Of a stretch of 64,000 nt of DNA, positions 25,447 to 33,960 are shown piece by piece (position 1 is the stretch's first letter; every line of letters starts with the position of its first letter). The notes beneath the pieces are model-generated. The model had not been told where the DNA came from. It saw only the letters and a list, made by a program, of their open reading frames with translations, and made no database searches. The stretch is from an uncultured Alcaligenaceae bacterium (GTDB taxonomy: Bacteria > Pseudomonadota > Gammaproteobacteria > Burkholderiales > Burkholderiaceae_B). The position numbers and the translations under genes were made by a program. The stretch covers positions 1 to 64,000 of the forward strand of contig CALEQZ010000009.1 of the NCBI GenBank assembly GCA_937908115.1, read 5' to 3'.

Positions 25447-26319
25447 ATGACCGCTGCGCAAACCCTGCGTGCCGCTTTGTCCGGCGGCAAATTATTCACC
25501 GCGATGGCCGCGCACAATCCCCTGTCGGCCAAGCTTGCCGAGCGCGCCGGATTCGACGGCATCTGGGGCAGCGGGTTCGAGCTGGCAGCCAGCTACGCGG
25601 TGCCCGACGCCAATATCCTGTCCATGGGCACCCACCTGGAAATGATCCGGGCGATTGCCGCCACTGTGTCCGTTCCGGTGATCGCCGACATCGACACCGG
25701 CTTTGGCAACGCAGTCAACGTCCATTACATCGTCCCCCAATACGAGGCGGCCGGCGCGGCAGCCATCGTGATGGAGGACAAAACCTTTCCCAAGGACACC
25801 AGTTTGCGTGCGGGCGGCCGCCAGGAGCTGGTGCGCATCGAGGAATTCCAGGGTAAGGTCGCGGCCGCAGTGGCGGCGCGCCGGAACAAGGATTTCGTCG
25901 TCGTGGCGCGCGTCGAGGCGCTGATCGCCGGCCTGGGCCAAGACGAGGCGCTTCAGCGCGCAGAGGCGTACGTGCAGGCCGGCGCCGACGCCATCCTCAT
26001 CCATTCCAAGCAGCGCGCGCCCGACGAGATCCTGTCCTTCGTGCGGGCATGGCCAGGACACGCGCCACTCGTGCTGGTGCCGACCGCCTATCCCCAGCTG
26101 ACCGAGGCCGACATCGCTGCCTTGGGCAAGGTGGGCATCGTGATCTACGGCAACCACGCCATCCGCGCGGCGGTCGGCGCAATGGAAAAAGTCTTTGCAC
26201 AGATCCGCCGCGACGGGGGCATCCGCCAGGTGGATGCCGAGCTGCCTTCGGTCCGCCACATCATGGACTTGCAGGGTGACGATCGCATGCGCGACGTCGA
26301 AGCGCGCTTCCTGAAATAG
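25447..26319 (+). CDS. pphA: Phosphonopyruvate hydrolase
   Basis: Cytoplasmic enzyme predicted to hydrolyse phosphonopyruvate to pyruvate and phosphate. It belongs to the PEP mutase/isocitrate lyase superfamily and has 290 residues. Active-site features include DIDTGFGN with D81 and D83, and the gating loop EDKTFPKDTSL (110-120). In PEP mutase the loop reads EDK..PK.NS with Asn; in the characterised hydrolase of Variovorax the Asn is replaced by Thr118. Here the Thr is at exactly residue 118, and the length agrees, so I favour hydrolase over mutase. The usual partners (phosphonoalanine aminotransferase, LysR regulator, transporter) are absent from this neighbourhood. Confidence 0.72.
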   Translation: MTAAQTLRAALSGGKLFTAMAAHNPLSAKLAERAGFDGIWGSGFELAASYAVPDANILSMGTHLEMIRAIAATVSVPVIADIDTGFGNAVNVHYIVPQYEAAGAAAIVMEDKTFPKDTSLRAGGRQELVRIEEFQGKVAAAVAARRNKDFVVVARVEALIAGLGQDEALQRAEAYVQAGADAILIHSKQRAPDEILSFVRAWPGHAPLVLVPTAYPQLTEADIAALGKVGIVIYGNHAIRAAVGAMEKVFAQIRRDGGIRQVDAELPSVRHIMDLQGDDRMRDVEARFLK

Positions 26320-26352
26320 CCGCAATAGCCGTCGCCGACGGCAGGCCCCCGG

Positions 26353-27939
26353 CTAGGTCACCGTGCCGCCGCGCCGCGCTGCGCCGTTGAGCAGCCTGAC
26401 CAAGTCTTCGACAGTGTAAGGCTTGTGCAGCAGCTCGAAGCCGTGCGAACCTTCCTCCACCAGGACGTGGCTATAGCCGCTGGTCAGCACCACGCGAACA
26501 TGCGGCCAACGCCGGCGGATTTCCCGGCCCAGCTCCACGCCGGTCATCCCGGGCATGACCACGTCCGAAAATACCAGGTCGAACTTGCCGCCGTTTTCCT
26601 CCAGCGTGGCCAGCGCCGCCTGGCCGTTGCTCACCCAGGTCGGCGATTGGCCGAGCTCGATGAGCAGGTTGTTGACGAACTGGCCGACGACCTGGTTGTC
26701 CTCCACGAGCAGGACGTTGCGCTGCTGCACGCCCGGGGCCATGGCGGGCGTGTCGTCCTCGCCCTGGGGAGCCTGGGCAGGGGTTTCTTGGGCGTGCGGC
26801 ATGTAGAGCGTGAATGTCGTGCCCACCCCCAATTCGCTGTGCACGTCGATCTCGCCACCGGATTGCTTGGCGAAGCCATAAACCTGGCTCAACCCCAAGC
26901 CCGTGCCCTTGTCCACTTCCTTGGTCGTGAAAAAAGGCTCGAAGATGCGCTCGAGAACGGCGGGCTCTATGCCAGAGCCCGTGTCTTGCACCGAAACCGC
27001 CACGAATGCTCCATCGGCGGCGGCATGGCGCCGGATGGGCGGCAACCCCGTCACGTTGCGCGCGCGTATGGCAAGCTTGCCGCCGGCGGGCATGGCGTCG
27101 CGCGCATTGATGACCACGTTCAGCAACGCCGTTTCGAACTGGGTCGGATCGGCGTATATCGCCCCCAGGTCGTCGGCGAAGTCCAAGGTCAGTTCTATCG
27201 TCGCCCCCAGCGTCGCCTTCAGTATCTGCGTCATCCCCTCGATGCGCGCACGCGGGTCGAAAAGTTGCGGCGTCAACGGCTGACGCCGCGCAAATGCCAG
27301 CAACTGACGCGTCAGCAGCGACGCGCGGTCAGCCGTATCGGCGATGGCATCGATGTACTTGGCGCGGCGCTGTTCGCTCAAGCCTGGACGGCGCAACAAC
27401 TCCACCGAGGTGCGAATGATGGTCAGCAGGTTGTTGAAGTCGTGCGCGACCCCGCCCGTCAGGCGCCCGATCGCCTCCATTCTTTGCGCATGGCTGAGCG
27501 CGTCGCGGGCGCGCTCGACCTCCAGCTGGGCTTGTCGTTGCTCGGTGATGTCACGGGTGATCTTGGCAAAGCCGATGAGCCGGCCGTCATCGTCATGCAG
27601 CGCCTGGATCATGACGCTGGTCCAGAACTGGCTGCCGTCCTTGCGCACGCGCCAGCCTTCGGATTCGAACCGGCCCGTTTCGGCTGCCGTGCGCAGCGCC
27701 ATGTCAGGCAGGCCTTGCGCGCGGTCGGGTTCGGTATAGAAGCGAGAGAAGTGCTCGCCGATGATTTCTTCGGCGCTATAGCCCTTGAAGCGCGCCGCGC
27801 CGCTATTCCAACTGCTTATCCTGCCATTTACATCGAGCAAATAAATGGCGTAATCCCTTACGCCCTCGACTAGCAACTGGAACCTGTCGTCTCCGGTCAG
27901 CGGCTCGCAATCGCGTCGTCTGGGCGCTTGTTGGGTCAT
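26353..27939 (-). CDS. PAS-domain hybrid histidine kinase with receiver domain
   Basis: Soluble hybrid kinase of 528 residues. Domain order: PAS (about 20-135, FQLLVEGVRDYAIYLLDVNGRISSWN, with a PAC-like RDITEQ), HisKA with H166 in GGVAHDFNNLL, HATPase (NVVINARDAMPAG, QDTGSGIEP, IFEPFFTTK, GTGLGLSQVYG) and a C-terminal receiver with D459 in LVFSDVVMPGM. No membrane span is present, so it probably senses an internal signal such as redox or light. GAGGA precedes the ATG at 27939. No response regulator is adjacent. It is convergent with pphA. Confidence 0.88.
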   Translation of the reverse strand: MTQQAPRRRDCEPLTGDDRFQLLVEGVRDYAIYLLDVNGRISSWNSGAARFKGYSAEEIIGEHFSRFYTEPDRAQGLPDMALRTAAETGRFESEGWRVRKDGSQFWTSVMIQALHDDDGRLIGFAKITRDITEQRQAQLEVERARDALSHAQRMEAIGRLTGGVAHDFNNLLTIIRTSVELLRRPGLSEQRRAKYIDAIADTADRASLLTRQLLAFARRQPLTPQLFDPRARIEGMTQILKATLGATIELTLDFADDLGAIYADPTQFETALLNVVINARDAMPAGGKLAIRARNVTGLPPIRRHAAADGAFVAVSVQDTGSGIEPAVLERIFEPFFTTKEVDKGTGLGLSQVYGFAKQSGGEIDVHSELGVGTTFTLYMPHAQETPAQAPQGEDDTPAMAPGVQQRNVLLVEDNQVVGQFVNNLLIELGQSPTWVSNGQAALATLEENGGKFDLVFSDVVMPGMTGVELGREIRRRWPHVRVVLTSGYSHVLVEEGSHGFELLHKPYTVEDLVRLLNGAARRGGTVT

Positions 27940-28403
27940 GGGATGGGATCCTCGGCGGCGGCCCTACAGGCCCCGGCAGGCTGGCGTCGGCAGACGCCCG
28001 ATCCCGGTGCCGGTGCGTAAGACCACCATTATGCTCCAACCGGCCATCGGCGCAATCGCCACCGTCGCGTCCGGACGCGATGCGTGCGCGCCTGGGCGAT
28101 CGCACCCGAGCTCGCTGATCGCGTAACGCTTTGGCCGGAAAGCAAGCAAATGAGTCGTGCGCGAAGGCGGTGCGCTCGCCCGAGCCCGGCTTCGTGCGCG
28201 GCGCGTGCCCTGTGGCGCAAGAACGCTTTGCAGCCGGCGCCAGCCCGCGGGCCATGTCGGCCACGACACATGGCGAGAAGCGCATTAACCGCTGGACACC
28301 GCGCGGGCGTACGGCCTCGGATAACGTGGGTCTACGTTCAGGCCGCCGGATCCCCGGCGACGGCGAATGTGTCGCCGTGCCTGCTCGATCCAAGGAGATG
28401 CAG
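27940..28403. other. 464-base gap without a convincing gene
   Basis: Between the hybrid kinase and the small secreted protein I see only GC-rich shadow frames with no family-like sequence or clear ribosome-binding site. No strong promoter, terminator or RNA structure is apparent beyond the GAGGA site at the kinase end and AAGGAG at 28392-28397. Confidence 0.5.
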
Positions 28404-28760
28404 ATGAAAGGCATGACCCGCATGACCCAGGGACTGACCCTCGCGGCGCTGTGCTGGGCGGGCGCAGCGATCGCACAGTCCGGCCCGGCTTCCACCCAGC
28501 CGACCAGCCCGTCGAATACGCCGAACGACACCACGGGCGTCCAGCCCAACTCGGCACAGCAACCCGGCACGCAAGCGCCGGCCCCCACGCAATCGACCAC
28601 GCCCATGCCCGACGCCTCGCAGCGCCCGTCGACCGGCCAGTCCGGCCCGCATACCGACGGCAAGGGCAAGGCGCCTTCGGACGCTGGCAACACCAACGTT
28701 TCGCCGACCGACAACATGCAAGGCAGCGGCAGCGCGCCTTATACGCCCAAGCAAAAGTAG
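28404..28760 (+). CDS. Small secreted Ser/Thr/Pro/Gln-rich protein
   Basis: The product is 118 residues. A signal peptide MKGMTRMTQGLTLAALCWAG ends at AIA, just before QSG. The mature part is almost entirely Pro, Ser, Thr, Gln, Asn and Gly (TQPTSPSNTPNDTTGVQ, TQSTTPMPDASQRPSTGQ), so it is disordered and probably periplasmic. An AAGGAG site lies 7 bases before the ATG at 28404; an ATG at 28398 overlaps that site. A terminator follows. Function unknown. Confidence 0.72.
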   Translation: MKGMTRMTQGLTLAALCWAGAAIAQSGPASTQPTSPSNTPNDTTGVQPNSAQQPGTQAPAPTQSTTPMPDASQRPSTGQSGPHTDGKGKAPSDAGNTNVSPTDNMQGSGSAPYTPKQK

Positions 28761-28780
28761 CGAACCCGGATGGGGGACGT

Positions 28781-28812
28781 GGCGGACGGCCGCAAGGCCG
28801 CCCGCCTTTTTT
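28781..28812 (+). terminator. Intrinsic terminator after the small secreted protein
   Basis: GGCGGACGGCC, loop GCAA, GGCCGCCCGCC (one A-C mismatch), then six T. It starts 20 bases after the stop. Confidence 0.85.
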
Positions 28813-28901
28813 GCAAGGATTGGTAGCCCCGCATACATCCCGCAACGGCTGCATTGCCTTCGCGTGGGTATCATGGTCGCGGGCCACAGGGAGCCATCGC
28901 A

Positions 28902-29882
28902 ATGGACTACCACGCAGTCGCAGAGCAGCGCAGGGCCGAACCCCGCTTCGTGCAACGGGATGTCCGGGCGCGAGAGCCCGTGGCCGATGAGCTGGCGCGC
29001 ACCCTGGCGGCTACGCCGTCGCACATCGACCCGAAGTTACTCTATGACGATTTGGGTTCGCGCCTGTTCACCGCCATCACGCTGCTGCCCGAGTACTATC
29101 CTACCCGCTGCGAGGCGGAGATCTTCGCAAGACATGGCGCGGACATTGCCCAGGCAGCGGGCGAGATCAACACGATCGTGGACCTGGGCGCTGGCGACTG
29201 CAGCAAAGGCGAAGCCCTGCTGCAATATTTCGACGTGGCGCAGTACGTCCCCGTGGACATTTCCGCGCGCCATATGGGCGAGGCAGCGGCGCGCATCGCA
29301 CATGCCCGGCCGGCGCTCGACGTCCTGGCGCTGGGACTGGACTTGAGCGGCCCGCTGGACCTGCCCGTCGAAGTCATCGATGAGCGCAGGCTCTTCGTCT
29401 ACGCCGGCTCCAGCATCGGCAACCTGGCCCCCGCCCAGGCGCGCGAACTGCTCGGCGAGCTGTGCGATGCGTGCCGGGGCGGCGGGTTGCTGGTGGGCGT
29501 GGACCGCGTCAAGCCGCGCGAGGTGCTCGAGCCGGCCTACGATGATGCGCTCGGCGTGACCGCCGCCTTCAACTTGAATGTGCTACGCCACGCCAACCAC
29601 ATCCTCGGTGCAGACTTCGACGTGCGAGACTGGCGCCATGTCGCGCGTTATGAGCCGGCCGGCTCGCGCATGGAAATGCATCTGCAGGCCCGCCGGGCGC
29701 TGACGGTCACCTGGCCAACCGGATTTCGCCGCTACGACGCCGGCGAGTCCATCCACACCGAAAACTCCTACAAGTACCAGCCGGAAGATTTTTCCGCGAT
29801 GCTGCGCGAAGCTGGCTTCGACAGCGTGGCGCACTGGACGGACCGGCGCGGCTGGTTTTCGGTTTTCCTTGCGCGCGCCTGA
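28902..29882 (+). CDS. egtD: L-histidine N(alpha)-methyltransferase (ergothioneine synthesis)
   Basis: Trimethylates histidine to hercynine with SAM, the first step of ergothioneine synthesis. The product is 326 residues. Features include the N-terminal LLYDDLGSRLFTAITLLPEYYPTRCEAEI, SAM motif I TIVDLGAGDCSKG, VYAGSSIGNLAPAQAREL, and the closing FHTENSYKY-like SIHTENSYKYQPEDF, all typical of EgtD. CAGGGAG precedes the ATG at 28902. The product feeds EgtB encoded 26 bases downstream, so the two form an operon. Confidence 0.95.
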   Translation: MDYHAVAEQRRAEPRFVQRDVRAREPVADELARTLAATPSHIDPKLLYDDLGSRLFTAITLLPEYYPTRCEAEIFARHGADIAQAAGEINTIVDLGAGDCSKGEALLQYFDVAQYVPVDISARHMGEAAARIAHARPALDVLALGLDLSGPLDLPVEVIDERRLFVYAGSSIGNLAPAQARELLGELCDACRGGGLLVGVDRVKPREVLEPAYDDALGVTAAFNLNVLRHANHILGADFDVRDWRHVARYEPAGSRMEMHLQARRALTVTWPTGFRRYDAGESIHTENSYKYQPEDFSAMLREAGFDSVAHWTDRRGWFSVFLARA

Positions 29883-29908
29883 CACAGCCCGGGACACGTT
29901 TGCCCGCC

Positions 29909-31231
29909 ATGCAACGCCAAACACGCATTCTTGATCCAACCGCCGCGCCAGCATGCGCGCAGCCGGCGGTGGCGACTTGCCCGGCCTGCGCACAGCGCTA
30001 TGGCCAGGTGCGGCAACTTACGCTAGCGCTAGCGCAGCCGCTGTCGGCCGAGGATTGCCAGGTACAGTCCATGCCCGATGCCAGCCCCGTCAAATGGCAT
30101 CTCGCGCACACGAGCTGGTTCTTCGAAACCTTCGTGCTCGAACGCTTCGAGCCGTCCTACCAGCCGTTCCATCCGTCATTCCGGATGCTATTCAACTCAT
30201 ATTACGAAGGCGTCGGCCCGCGCCATCCACGTCCTCGGCGCGGCGTGCTGTCGCGCCCGTCGCTGCAAGACGTGCTCACTTATCGCCAACACGTCGACGC
30301 CGCGATGGCGCGTGCCCTCGCGCATCACGCCGGGCGCCGGGAATTCGACGATCTGGTCGAACTGGGAATGCATCACGAGCAGCAGCACCAGGAACTCATC
30401 CTGACCGACGCCAAGCACATGCTGTCGTGTAATCCACTGCTGCCGGCATACTTCACGCACCCGCCTGCCCCAAGGCGGTCGATGGTCGCCGACAGCGCCG
30501 CGCCGCAATGGCTGCAGATCGACGCGGCCGTAGTGCGCATCGGCCACTCGGGCGCATCGTTCGCCTTCGACAATGAATGCCCTGCGCACGACGTGCTGTT
30601 GCGACCTTTCCAGCTGGCGGCACAGCCGGTTACGCAAGGCGAATTCCTGGCCTTCATCGAGGACGGCGGCTATGCGCGCCCGTCGCTTTGGCTGTCGGCA
30701 GGCTGGGAAGCGGTCTGCACGAACGGCTGGCAGGCCCCCATGTACTGGCATCGCCGGGACGACGGCTGGCATGTCTTCACGCTGCGTGGGCTGCGCAGGC
30801 TGGAGCCGGATGTGGCGGCGGCCCACTTGAGCTACTTCGAGGCCGACGCCTATGCGCGCTGGGCGGGCGCACGCCTGCCGACCGAGGCCGAATGGGAAGC
30901 CGCCGCGCAAACGCGCACGCCGCGGCTCGAGGACAACCTGCTCGATGGCCTGCCGCGCGACCCCGGCCCACGCAGCGGCGCCGCAGGCCTCGGCCAGCTC
31001 TATGGCGACGTGTGGGAATGGACCGCCAGCGCCTACCTGCCCTACCCTGGCTATCGGCCGGCGGCCGGCGCCGTCGGCGAATACAACGGCAAGTTCATGA
31101 GTGGCCAGATGGTCTTGCGCGGCGGCTCATGCGCCACGCCGCGCGACCATATCCGCGCGACCTACCGCAACTTTTTCCCGCCCGATGCGCGCTGGCAGTT
31201 TTCGGGCGTGCGGCTGGCGCGCGACGTGTGA
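29909..31231 (+). CDS. egtB: Ergothioneine biosynthesis sulfoxide synthase EgtB
   Basis: Iron enzyme that oxidatively joins a thiol donor (gamma-glutamylcysteine or cysteine) to hercynine. The product is 440 residues. An N-terminal DinB-like domain has iron ligands in WHLAHTSWFFETF and MHHEQQHQEL; the C-terminal half is a formylglycine-generating-enzyme-like domain (RLPTEAEWEAAA, GDVWEWTASAY, LRGGSCATPRDHIRATYRNFF). A TTG three codons earlier is in frame; I chose the ATG at 29909. It follows egtD in an operon. EgtC and EgtE are absent here, so the final lyase must be encoded elsewhere. It ends just before a convergent lipoprotein gene. Confidence 0.93.
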   Translation: MQRQTRILDPTAAPACAQPAVATCPACAQRYGQVRQLTLALAQPLSAEDCQVQSMPDASPVKWHLAHTSWFFETFVLERFEPSYQPFHPSFRMLFNSYYEGVGPRHPRPRRGVLSRPSLQDVLTYRQHVDAAMARALAHHAGRREFDDLVELGMHHEQQHQELILTDAKHMLSCNPLLPAYFTHPPAPRRSMVADSAAPQWLQIDAAVVRIGHSGASFAFDNECPAHDVLLRPFQLAAQPVTQGEFLAFIEDGGYARPSLWLSAGWEAVCTNGWQAPMYWHRRDDGWHVFTLRGLRRLEPDVAAAHLSYFEADAYARWAGARLPTEAEWEAAAQTRTPRLEDNLLDGLPRDPGPRSGAAGLGQLYGDVWEWTASAYLPYPGYRPAAGAVGEYNGKFMSGQMVLRGGSCATPRDHIRATYRNFFPPDARWQFSGVRLARDV

Positions 31232-31240
31232 GCCCGCCCC

Positions 31241-31666
31241 CTAGCGGGCGACCTGACGGCACACCGGGGTGGCCGTGGCGATGGAACGCTCGGCCGCGTC
31301 GAGCTCGGCCTCATCCCATTCCTTCTCGCCCAGTACCGTGACCGTCACCAGGGAATCGCCCTTGCCGTCGTGGCGCACGGCGATGATTTCGAAGTACTTG
31401 CCCGGCAGATCGTCGCGCCGCACCTTGACTTCGCCGCCGAGCGACTTCGCGTCGGGATGGCGCTCGGCAACGAAGGTCACGCCCACGGCACGCTGGCTCT
31501 GCTCGTGGCAGGTGCGCGCATAAACCGCCGCCCGAAGGAAGACCGCGCTGGGCGCGGCCGCCACGGCAAAGGTGCGCTCGGGATACTTACCGCTCGCTTC
31601 GATGCCGGCCACGCAGCCGCACAGCGCGGCGGCGCAGGCCAGACCTGCCATCAGGATCCTGGACAT
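31241..31666 (-). CDS. Hypothetical lipoprotein
   Basis: The product is 141 residues. The signal MSRILMAGLACAAALCGC has a lipobox LCGC, giving a lipidated mature protein. The remainder (RTFAVAAAPSAVFLRAAVYARTCHEQSQ, KYFEIIAVRHDGKGDSLVTVTVLGEKEWDEAELDA) looks like a small alpha/beta domain and contains two further Cys that could bond. I do not recognise a named family. The start is at 31666, since the frame upstream is not lipoprotein-like. It is convergent with egtB. Confidence 0.75.
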   Translation of the reverse strand: MSRILMAGLACAAALCGCVAGIEASGKYPERTFAVAAAPSAVFLRAAVYARTCHEQSQRAVGVTFVAERHPDAKSLGGEVKVRRDDLPGKYFEIIAVRHDGKGDSLVTVTVLGEKEWDEAELDAAERSIATATPVCRQVAR

Positions 31667-31737
31667 GCCTACTCCCGGAAAACGCGATTGCGCGGATTGT
31701 ATGCGCACGCGCCGCGCCAGCGGCACTTGCTGGCCGG

Positions 31738-33114
31738 TCAAAGCTCGCGTGCCAGCCGGGCCGCCAGGCCCACGTAGGACCGCGGCGTCATGGCCAGCAG
31801 CCGGGCCTTGGGTTCGGCCGGCAGATCCAGCCCGGCGATGAACTCGCGCAACGCTTGCTCGGTGATCCCGCGGCCGCGCGTCAGCGCCTTGAGCTGTTCG
31901 TAGGGCTGGGGCAGCCCATAGCGGCGCATCACCGTTTGGACCGGCTCGGCCAGCACCTCCCAGCACGCATCGATGTCCGCATCGATGGCCGCGGCATTGA
32001 CCTCCAACTTGTCGATGCCCCGCAGGCAGGCATCGTAGGCCACGAGGCAGTAGCCGAGCGCCACGCCCAGGTTGCGCAGCACCGTGGAGTCGGTCAGGTC
32101 GCGCTGCCAGCGCGACACCGGCAACTTTTCCGCCAGGTGCCGCAGCACGGCATTGGCCAGCCCGATGTTGCCTTCGGAGTTCTCGAAGTCGATCGGGTTG
32201 ACCTTATGCGGCATGGTCGAGGACCCGACCTCGCCCTCCTTGAGCCGCTGCTTGAAGTAGCCCAGGGAAATGTAGCCCCAGACGTCGCGGTCGAAATCCA
32301 GGATGATGGTGTTGGCGCGGGCGATCGCATCAAAGAGCGCAGCCATCCAGTCGTGCGGCTCGATCTGGATGGTGTGGCGATTTTGCTCGAGCCCCAGGCC
32401 GGCCAACACCCGCGCGCTGAACGCGGGCCAGTCGATTTCCGGGTAGGCGGCCAGGTGCGCGTTGTAATTGCCGGTGGCGCCGTTGAGTTTTGCCAGCGGC
32501 TGGACGGCCTCGATGGCGGCGATGCCACGCGCCAGGCGCGCGGCGACGTTGGCGAATTCCTTGCCCAGTGTGGTCGGGCTGGCCGGTTGCCCGTGGGTGC
32601 GTGCCAGCATGGGCTGGTCGGCATGGGCCGCGGCCAGCTCGGCCAACCGGCCTTGCAGCTGGCGCAGCACGGGCAGCAGCACCTGGTCACGCGCGCGCGT
32701 CAGCATCAGCGCGTGCGACGTGTTGTTGATGTCCTCGGACGTGCAAGCGAAGTGGATGAACTCCGCGGCGCGGGCCAATTCGTCATGGCCGGCCACGCGT
32801 TCCTTCAGCCAGTACTCGACCGCCTTGACGTCGTGGTTGGTGGTGCGCTCGATTTCCTTGATCCGGGCGGCGTCGGCCTCGCTGAAGTCATCGACCAGCC
32901 GGCGCAGCACCGCGCGCGCGTCGGCCGAAAAAGACGGCAGTTCGGGCAGCCCGGCGTCGGACAGGGCCACTAGCCAGGCGATCTCGACCTCGACCCGGTG
33001 CGCCATGAACCCGGCCTCGGACAGCAGCCCGCGCAGGGCCTTGCCGCGGGCGGCGTAACGGCCGTCCAGCGGCGAAAGGGCGTTGAGCGGGCTGAGCTGG
33101 TCGGCGATATGCAT
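31738..33114 (-). CDS. purB: Adenylosuccinate lyase
   Basis: Cleaves SAICAR and adenylosuccinate, releasing fumarate, in purine synthesis. The product is 458 residues. It begins MHIADQLSPLNALSPLDGRYA, with the family blocks TSEDINNTSHALM, ARTHGQPASPTTLGKEFANV and the signature SSTMPHKVNPIDFEN. The length matches the E. coli-type enzyme. The start at 33114 is the family start; the longer frame to 33219 runs through the AT-rich promoter region. It is divergent from the GST gene, with a likely -10 (TAAAAT on the minus strand, 33147-33152). Confidence 0.96.
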   Translation of the reverse strand: MHIADQLSPLNALSPLDGRYAARGKALRGLLSEAGFMAHRVEVEIAWLVALSDAGLPELPSFSADARAVLRRLVDDFSEADAARIKEIERTTNHDVKAVEYWLKERVAGHDELARAAEFIHFACTSEDINNTSHALMLTRARDQVLLPVLRQLQGRLAELAAAHADQPMLARTHGQPASPTTLGKEFANVAARLARGIAAIEAVQPLAKLNGATGNYNAHLAAYPEIDWPAFSARVLAGLGLEQNRHTIQIEPHDWMAALFDAIARANTIILDFDRDVWGYISLGYFKQRLKEGEVGSSTMPHKVNPIDFENSEGNIGLANAVLRHLAEKLPVSRWQRDLTDSTVLRNLGVALGYCLVAYDACLRGIDKLEVNAAAIDADIDACWEVLAEPVQTVMRRYGLPQPYEQLKALTRGRGITEQALREFIAGLDLPAEPKARLLAMTPRSYVGLAARLAREL

Positions 33115-33277
33115 GATGTTAAAACGAGACAAAAAAGAGCCGGACGATTTTATCACCCGGCCCATAGCAACAATTCGCGCCGCCCCGATATACACTCGCC
33201 CAAGCAGCCGGAAACGCAAGGGTTTGCGGACGTCCCGCTGCTATACTTGCGCCCGCTTTCGGACAACCTGCTCCCCC

Positions 33278-33892
33278 ATGAAACTGATCGGCTCGCTTAC
33301 CAGCCCATACGTGCGCAAAGTGCGCATCGTCATGGCAGAGAAAAAGCTGGACTACCGCTTGGAAATCGAAAACGTCTGGGCGCCCGATACCACCATCCAG
33401 AAATACAACCCGCTGGGCAAGGTTCCCTGCCTGGTCATGGAAGACAACGGCGCGCTGTTCGACTCGCGCGTCATCGTGGAATACCTGGATACGCTGTCGC
33501 CGGTCAGCCGCCTGATTCCGCAAAGCGGCCGCGAGCGCGCCGCCGTCAAGTGCTGGGAAGCCATCGCCGACGGCGTGCTCGACGCCTGCGTGGCCATCTT
33601 CAAGGAAAACCAGCGCCCCGAATCGCAGCGCAGTCCCGAATGGATCGCCCGCCAGCAAGGCAAGATCGATGCGGCGCTGGACGCCATGAACAAAAGCCTG
33701 GGCGACCACGCGTTCTGCATGGGCGTCAACTACAGCCTGGCCGACATTGCGGTGGGCTGTGCGCTCGGCTACCTGGACCTGCGCTTCGCTTCCCTGAAGT
33801 GGCGCGACCAGCACGCCAACCTGGCGCGGCTGTACGAAAAGCTCTCGGCGCGCCAGTCCTTCATCGACACGGCGCCGCCGGCGCAAAGCTAG
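33278..33892 (+). CDS. Glutathione S-transferase family protein
   Basis: The product is 204 residues. The thioredoxin-like N-terminal domain starts MKLIGSLTSPYVRKVRIVMAEKKL (active-site Ser/Tyr region near 9-11) and has the cis-Pro NPLGKVPCLV and DSRVIVEYLD for glutathione binding. The alpha-helical C-terminal domain contains YSLADIAVGCALGYLDLRF. It most resembles the YibF-type bacterial GSTs. Substrate unknown. It is divergent from purB and convergent with mnmA. Confidence 0.9.
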   Translation: MKLIGSLTSPYVRKVRIVMAEKKLDYRLEIENVWAPDTTIQKYNPLGKVPCLVMEDNGALFDSRVIVEYLDTLSPVSRLIPQSGRERAAVKCWEAIADGVLDACVAIFKENQRPESQRSPEWIARQQGKIDAALDAMNKSLGDHAFCMGVNYSLADIAVGCALGYLDLRFASLKWRDQHANLARLYEKLSARQSFIDTAPPAQS

Positions 33893-33960
33893 ACGCCCGC
33901 GCACGGCCGCATCAGGCGGCCCCTACGCCGGCCTGCCCCCCCGGGCCACAGGCGGCGCAC

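Noticed and set aside
25447..26319. Calling this gene PEP mutase or methylisocitrate lyase
   Set aside because: The gating loop has Thr118 in place of the mutase Asn, and the lyase KKCGH catalytic motif is absent. Hydrolase fits better.
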